NCBI GenBank assembly: GCA_019912395.1
Contig: JAIOIH010000042.1
Span: 62,001-126,000, forward strand
Source of the DNA: Flavobacteriales bacterium
GTDB lineage: Bacteria > Bacteroidota > Bacteroidia > Flavobacteriales_F > PHOS-HE28
Direction: 5' to 3'
Length of the DNA stretch: 64,000 bases
The notes under the pieces were generated by a model. The model saw only the letters and a list, made by a program, of their open reading frames with translations. It made no database searches and had not been told where the DNA came from. Shown piece after piece: positions 60,025 to 64,000 of this stretch. Both the position numbers and the translations under genes were made by a program. Each line of letters opens with the position of its first letter. The stretch's first letter is position 1.

Positions 60025-60717
60025 ATGTCCGCCCCGATCATCGACGTCATCATCCCCGCCTTCAACGAGCAGGAGGCCGTGGGCCTGGTGGTGGGCGACA
60101 TCCCGAAGGGATTGGTGCGACACATCGTGGTGGTGAACAACGCCAGCAGCGACAAGACCAGCGAGATGGCGCGGGCGGCAGGGGCCATCGTGGTGGACCA
60201 GCCGATGCGCGGCTACGGCAATGCCTGCCTGAAGGGCATCGCGCAGGTGGCCTCGCACGAGCCGCCGCCGGACATCGTGGCGTTCATCGACGCGGACAAC
60301 AGCGACAACCCGGAGCAAATGACGGAAGTGGTCGCACCGATCGTGGAAGGCCGTGCCGACTTCGTGATCGGCTCCCGTGCGTTGGGCCACCGCGATGCGG
60401 GCAGCATGATGCCCCAGCAGATCTTCGGGAACTGGATAGCGACGCGCTTGCTCAAGCTGTTCTACGGTGTGAAGTACACCGACCTCGGCCCCTTCCGCGC
60501 CGTGCGTTGGGAAGCGCTGCAGGCCATGGGCATGCGCGACCGTACCTTCGGATGGACGGTGGAGATGCAACTGAAGGCCGCCAAGCAGGGCCTACGGATC
60601 GTGGAAGTGCCCGTGGACTATCGCAAGCGGATCGGGTTCTCGAAGATCAGCGGCACGGTGAAAGGCTCGGTGCTGGCGGGCTGGAAGATCATAACCACCA
60701 TCATCAAATACCGCTGA
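60025..60717 (+). CDS. Family 2 glycosyltransferase, polyprenyl-phosphate hexose synthase-like
   Basis: A 230-residue GT-A fold enzyme. Motifs are DVIIPAFNEQEAVGLVV, the nucleotide Asp region VNNASSDKT, the metal motif AFIDADNSDN (DAD), and RVPVDYRKRIGFSKIS-like C-terminal VEVPVDYRKRIGFSKISGTV. Its small size without membrane helices fits a DPM1-like synthase that loads a sugar onto a lipid phosphate at the cytoplasmic face. The stop overlaps the next start (TGATG). The three genes 60025-63490 are coupled by overlaps. Confidence 0.85.
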   Translation: MSAPIIDVIIPAFNEQEAVGLVVGDIPKGLVRHIVVVNNASSDKTSEMARAAGAIVVDQPMRGYGNACLKGIAQVASHEPPPDIVAFIDADNSDNPEQMTEVVAPIVEGRADFVIGSRALGHRDAGSMMPQQIFGNWIATRLLKLFYGVKYTDLGPFRAVRWEALQAMGMRDRTFGWTVEMQLKAAKQGLRIVEVPVDYRKRIGFSKISGTVKGSVLAGWKIITTIIKYR

Positions 60718-62189
60718 TGGCCATCGCCCTGCTCATTGTTTACGGCCTGCTGCTGAGCTTCATCCTGCTCTTCAGCGTGGTGCAGTTGCAGCTCACTTGG
60801 GCCTATCTGCGCAAGCGACATCACGTACGAATGATGCCTCCACCGATCTTCGGCAAGCGGCCGTTGGTGACGGTGCAATTGCCCCTGTACAACGAGCGGC
60901 ACGTGGTGGAGCGGCTGATCGACCAGGTGGCGCAAATGGATTGGCCGCGCGATCGGTTCGAGGTGCAGGTGCTGGACGACAGCACGGACGAGACCACCCG
61001 GTTGGCTGCGGAGCGCGTGGCCCATTGGCAAGCGCAGGGCATCGACATCACGCATGTGCGCAGGCCGGACCGCACGGGCTTCAAGGCCGGTGCGTTGGCC
61101 TACGGAACGGAACGCGCCAAGGGCGAACTGATCGCCGTGTTCGATGCCGATTTCCTTCCGCCTGCGGACCTGCTGCAAGCGGTGGCCCCGTGGTTCAACG
61201 ACCCGCGGATCGGCATGGTACAGACCTGCTGGGGCCACATCAACCGCGACAGCAATCTGCTCACGCGCCTGCAAGCCTTCGGGCTGGACGCGCACTTTTC
61301 CGTGGAACAGGTGGGGCGGAACACCATGGGCCGCTTCATCAACTTCAACGGCACTGCGGGCGTTTGGCGCAAGGCATGCATCACGGATGCGGGCGGATGG
61401 CGACCCGACACGCTCACCGAGGACCTCGACCTGAGCTACCGCGCACAGTTGAAGGGTTGGCAGTTCCACTACCTGGAGTCCGTGGTCTCACCGGCCGAAC
61501 TTCCCGCCGCCATGAACGCGCTGAAAACCCAGCAATACCGCTGGAACAAGGGCGCTGCGGAGTGCGTGGTGAAGAACCTGCCAAGCGTGCTCCGCGATCC
61601 CTCGCTGTCCGTTCCCACCAAGGTACACGCGCTCTTCCACCTGATGAACAGCACGGTATTCGTCTGTATCCTCGGCACGGCCTTGCTGAGCGTACCGGTG
61701 TTGTTGGTGAAGCAGAGCCACCCCGAGCTGCACATGCTGTTCAACCTCGCCATACTCTTCACCTTCGCCTTGCTCGTGCTGGTGGTCTTTTATTGGATCG
61801 CCCACCGCAAGGACATGCCCGGTTGGCGCGGCACGCTGCGCTTCCTGTGGACCTTCCCGTTGTTCCTCTCCGTGAGCATGGGCCTTTCGCTGCACAACGC
61901 CATTGCCGTGCTCGAGGGCTACGCGGGACGTCGCACCCCTTTCTTGCGCACGCCCAAGCTCGGTGGCAGCGGCGGTGGCCAGGCGATCCGCCATGACGGG
62001 TATTGGAAGAGCGCGATCAGTCCCGTCACCGTGCTGGAAGGCGCGATCGCGGCGTATGCCGTGTGGGGCATCGCGATCGGCTTCCGCACCGGCGACCTCG
62101 GGCTGTTGCCCTACCACATCATGTTGGCGCTCGGCTTCGGGCTGGTGTGCTGGTACTCCGTGGCGCACTCGCTGCGCACCGCTGCATGA
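60717..62189 (+). CDS. Processive-type family 2 glycosyltransferase (cellulose synthase-like)
   Basis: A 490-residue membrane enzyme. An N-terminal helix is followed by a GT-A domain with VTVQLPLYNERHVVERLIDQ, VLDDSTDETTR, DADFLPP, TEDLDLSYRAQLKGW and the acceptor motif QQYRWNKG. Four or so C-terminal helices follow. The D, DxD, TED, QxxRW set is complete. Such enzymes make glucosylceramide-like lipids or polysaccharides. An in-frame upstream extension to 59961 is antisense or overlapping and not coding. It overlaps the first GT gene by one base and the third gene by 4 bp. Confidence 0.87.
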   Translation: MAIALLIVYGLLLSFILLFSVVQLQLTWAYLRKRHHVRMMPPPIFGKRPLVTVQLPLYNERHVVERLIDQVAQMDWPRDRFEVQVLDDSTDETTRLAAERVAHWQAQGIDITHVRRPDRTGFKAGALAYGTERAKGELIAVFDADFLPPADLLQAVAPWFNDPRIGMVQTCWGHINRDSNLLTRLQAFGLDAHFSVEQVGRNTMGRFINFNGTAGVWRKACITDAGGWRPDTLTEDLDLSYRAQLKGWQFHYLESVVSPAELPAAMNALKTQQYRWNKGAAECVVKNLPSVLRDPSLSVPTKVHALFHLMNSTVFVCILGTALLSVPVLLVKQSHPELHMLFNLAILFTFALLVLVVFYWIAHRKDMPGWRGTLRFLWTFPLFLSVSMGLSLHNAIAVLEGYAGRRTPFLRTPKLGGSGGGQAIRHDGYWKSAISPVTVLEGAIAAYAVWGIAIGFRTGDLGLLPYHIMLALGFGLVCWYSVAHSLRTAA

Positions 62190-63490
62190 TGGGCACGCGA
62201 GCCGTTCAACGCATCGCCCCGCTCCTGCTGCTTGCTGCCGCCGTGCTTTTCCTGGGCCATGGTCCGTCGCGCTCGCAGAGCTTGCAACTCCTGCTCGGCT
62301 TCAGCACCGCATTCACCGCCTATTTGTGGGCGGACCGCAAGTCGAAGCTATCGTGGAAGCAGCTCATGGTCGCGGCGATCATGCTGCGGGTACTGCTGTT
62401 CCTCGCACCGATCACTTGGACCGACGATCAGTTCCGCTACATCTGGGACGGCCTGTGCTCCGTGCATGGCATTTCCCCGTTCGCTTTCACTCCGGCAGAA
62501 TTGCTGGCCCTGCATCCGCAGGTCTTCACGCCGGCGCTCTTCGCGAAGCTGAATTCACCGCACTTCCATTCCGTGTACCCGCCGGTAGCGCAGTTGGTGT
62601 TCATGATAGCGGCGGGGCTGGGCCAAGGTGATGCATGGCACGCCACGCTCGTACTGCGCATCGTGGCGGTCGCCTTCGATCTGGCGACGATCGGTGCATT
62701 GGGCGTGCTCCTGAAGGACGCGCCGGACCGTGTGCGGAAGGTGGGCCTCTACGCGCTGAACCCGTTGGTGCTGATGGAATTCACCGTGAACCTGCACAGC
62801 GAAGTGTTGATGATCGCACCTTGTTTATGGGCGGTCCATCTGTTCCGCAACAAGCGGTACGCTGCGGCGGCTGTGCTCATCGCCATCGCCGCAGCGGCCA
62901 AGCTGTGGCCCCTGATCTTTCTCGCATGGATCCCCTCGCAGCTCGGGTGGCGGCGCTCCATCCGCTTCCTCACCATCACGCTCCTTGTCTTCGTGGCCTC
63001 CTGGATCCCATTCTACACACCGGAGTTCTTTGCGCATTTCGGCAGCAGTCTGAAGCTCTATGTGAGCTGGCTCGAATTCAACGGCGCATTGTTCGAAGGC
63101 CTCCGCCGCCTGCTCGGTGACGCCCTGGTGAAGGGCACCGGCCTGCTGAGCGCGATCACGCTCATCGGGCTTGCGGCGTACACCCTCCGGCTGTGGCGAA
63201 CGCGCCGGACGGTGTGGCCGGAGGCGATGCTGTGGCTCTTGGCGATCTACCTCTTCGGTGCACAGGCCGTGCAGCCGTGGTACATCCTGCCGCTGGTGCC
63301 CCTCGCCGCGCTCACCGGTTGGCGCTGGCCCCTGCTGTGGACGCTGTTGATCGTGCCCACCTACCTCACCTACGGAACCGTTCCGTATGAACAACCCTAT
63401 TGGTGGATCCCCGTGGAATACCTGCTGCTGCTCGCATTCATGGCCTGGGAAATGTGGCGGCGCAACAAGCAAATGGCCTTCCGGACCTGA
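62186..63490 (+). CDS. GT-C (GT87-like) membrane glycosyltransferase
   Basis: A 434-residue protein with about 11 hydrophobic helices. The GT-C catalytic acidic motif is ITWTDDQFRYIWDG in the first loop, with conserved HSVYPPVAQL and NPLVLMEFTVNLHSEVLM later. GT-C enzymes use polyprenyl-phosphate sugars at the outer face of the membrane. With the upstream polyprenyl-phosphate synthase-like and processive-type enzymes this suggests a short pathway building an envelope glycolipid or glycan. The start at 62186 overlaps the previous stop (ATGA). Confidence 0.82.
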   Translation: MMGTRAVQRIAPLLLLAAAVLFLGHGPSRSQSLQLLLGFSTAFTAYLWADRKSKLSWKQLMVAAIMLRVLLFLAPITWTDDQFRYIWDGLCSVHGISPFAFTPAELLALHPQVFTPALFAKLNSPHFHSVYPPVAQLVFMIAAGLGQGDAWHATLVLRIVAVAFDLATIGALGVLLKDAPDRVRKVGLYALNPLVLMEFTVNLHSEVLMIAPCLWAVHLFRNKRYAAAAVLIAIAAAAKLWPLIFLAWIPSQLGWRRSIRFLTITLLVFVASWIPFYTPEFFAHFGSSLKLYVSWLEFNGALFEGLRRLLGDALVKGTGLLSAITLIGLAAYTLRLWRTRRTVWPEAMLWLLAIYLFGAQAVQPWYILPLVPLAALTGWRWPLLWTLLIVPTYLTYGTVPYEQPYWWIPVEYLLLLAFMAWEMWRRNKQMAFRT

Positions 63491-63498
63491 TCGCAGCC

Positions 63499-64000
63499 TC
63501 ACTCCGGGGCGTTCACGATCCGTTCCTTCTTCCGCAATTTGCGAAGCGCACAGGCCCTCGCTTGCATCGATGCGTTGCCATGCAGCACCAATTGCGATCC
63601 GGCTTGGATATCCAGCTTTGCTTTCCGGTCCAACACCAGCTCGGCACCGGGCATCAGGTGCATCACCGAGTTGTTCAACAACTGGAGCTTCGCATTGGCC
63701 TCCAGCACCATCCGTGCACCGGCTGCCACGGTGAACTGCGTGGGCGGGCTGAACCAGAACGTCCCGTCCTCCTTCTCACCTTGTTGCGCCAAGCGGGTGG
63801 GCGTTCCGGATCGGTCCACCTGCAACGTTCTTCCCCCCGCCAACGTGAGCGCGGTGCCTTTGTACCCCTTGAGCGCGGGCAGCACGATGCTGTCCGCGCA
63901 CCAGCGCACATCCTCCGTGAGGCGCGTATCACCGCTGCGCACATGGAGCACGATGGCCCCATCGGCACGCTGCTCCAACAGCTCCACACTGATGCCGTTC
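63499..64000 (-). CDS. C-terminal part of a secreted beta-rich protein (runs off the window)
   Basis: The minus-strand frame is open from the window edge to the stop at 63499-63501, giving at least 166 residues. The end is built of repeating hydrophobic beta-strand motifs (TFWFSPPTQFTVAAGARMVL; LLNNSVMHLMPGAELVLDRK; LDIQAGSQLVLHGNASM) that resemble a right-handed beta-helix or stacked beta-strand region of surface proteins. It ends in a basic KLRKKERIVNAPE tail. No sorting domain of the usual type is visible, and the start lies outside the window. Confidence 0.65.
   Translation of the reverse strand, partial: NGISVELLEQRADGAIVLHVRSGDTRLTEDVRWCADSIVLPALKGYKGTALTLAGGRTLQVDRSGTPTRLAQQGEKEDGTFWFSPPTQFTVAAGARMVLEANAKLQLLNNSVMHLMPGAELVLDRKAKLDIQAGSQLVLHGNASMQARACALRKLRKKERIVNAPE

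Noticed and set aside
59961-60716. Upstream extension of the processive glycosyltransferase
   Set aside because: It runs in another frame over the DPM1-like gene; the true start at 60717 overlaps that gene's stop and begins with a membrane helix as in the family.

Overview
This window (about 60% G+C by eye) reads as a chromosomal segment of a free-living, high-GC member of the Bacteroidota, most likely an unnamed Flavobacteriales lineage. The evidence is: type IX secretion (T9SS) cargo with both type A and type B C-terminal sorting domains; YbdL/YafV, SufA/SufB, TM2/DUF2752 and GH3-family genes in the arrangement or form typical of that phylum; and promoters of Bacteroidota form (TTG near -33, TAnnTTTG or TAnnTTCG at -7), often only 4-20 nt before the start codon. 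The taxonomic placement is inferred from gene content only.

Layout. 0-2.2 kb: end of sdhB, then a methionine/glutamine transaminase overlapping its omega-amidase. 2.2-12.1 kb: a 1664-residue T9SS type B surface protein with seven tandem repeats, an Ig-like lipoprotein coupled to free-methionine-R-sulfoxide reductase, an M23 peptidase and a GH3-family enzyme. 12.1-17.4 kb: a rhodanese-thioredoxin lipoprotein, a threonylcarbamoyl-AMP synthase gene carrying two palindromic insertions, dxr-rseP, and a lone receiver protein. 17.4-31.5 kb: an 1150-residue secreted P-domain protein, an FAD oxidoreductase, a YecM-like protein, an FMN glutamate-synthase-like protein, a very large alpha-2-macroglobulin lipoprotein (also carrying in-frame palindromic insertions), and an antitoxin followed by a frameshifted toxin relic. 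31.6-42.7 kb: secreted/lipoprotein genes, methylmalonyl-CoA epimerase, TfoX-like, DUF2752-TM2, a HAD phosphatase, tRNA-Ile(CAU), a large membrane glycosyltransferase-like protein, galE, PAP2-rpoN and a serine hydrolase. 42.8-44.8 kb: sufA-sufB behind a strong promoter with a perfect palindromic operator, but without sufCDS.

44.8-55.6 kb is the most interesting region. An OmpR-type response regulator and histidine kinase are followed by a COG4705-like membrane protein, a PagL-like outer-membrane lipid A deacylase homologue, a tiny ORF, a PepSY-like lipoprotein and a TolC/adaptor/RND efflux operon. Five promoters in this stretch, including that of the regulator itself, carry the same pair of 9-bp half-sites (consensus nnCAGGATC) spaced exactly 11 bp apart, 6-7 bp before a degenerate -7 box. 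I read this as one autoregulated two-component regulon for envelope remodelling and efflux, with its binding site visible in the sequence.

55.6-64 kb: a small T9SS protein, an FAD-dependent reductase translationally coupled to a membrane polyferredoxin and an RraB-like protein, a three-gene glycosyltransferase operon (GT2, processive-type GT2, GT-C), and the end of another secreted protein cut by the window edge.
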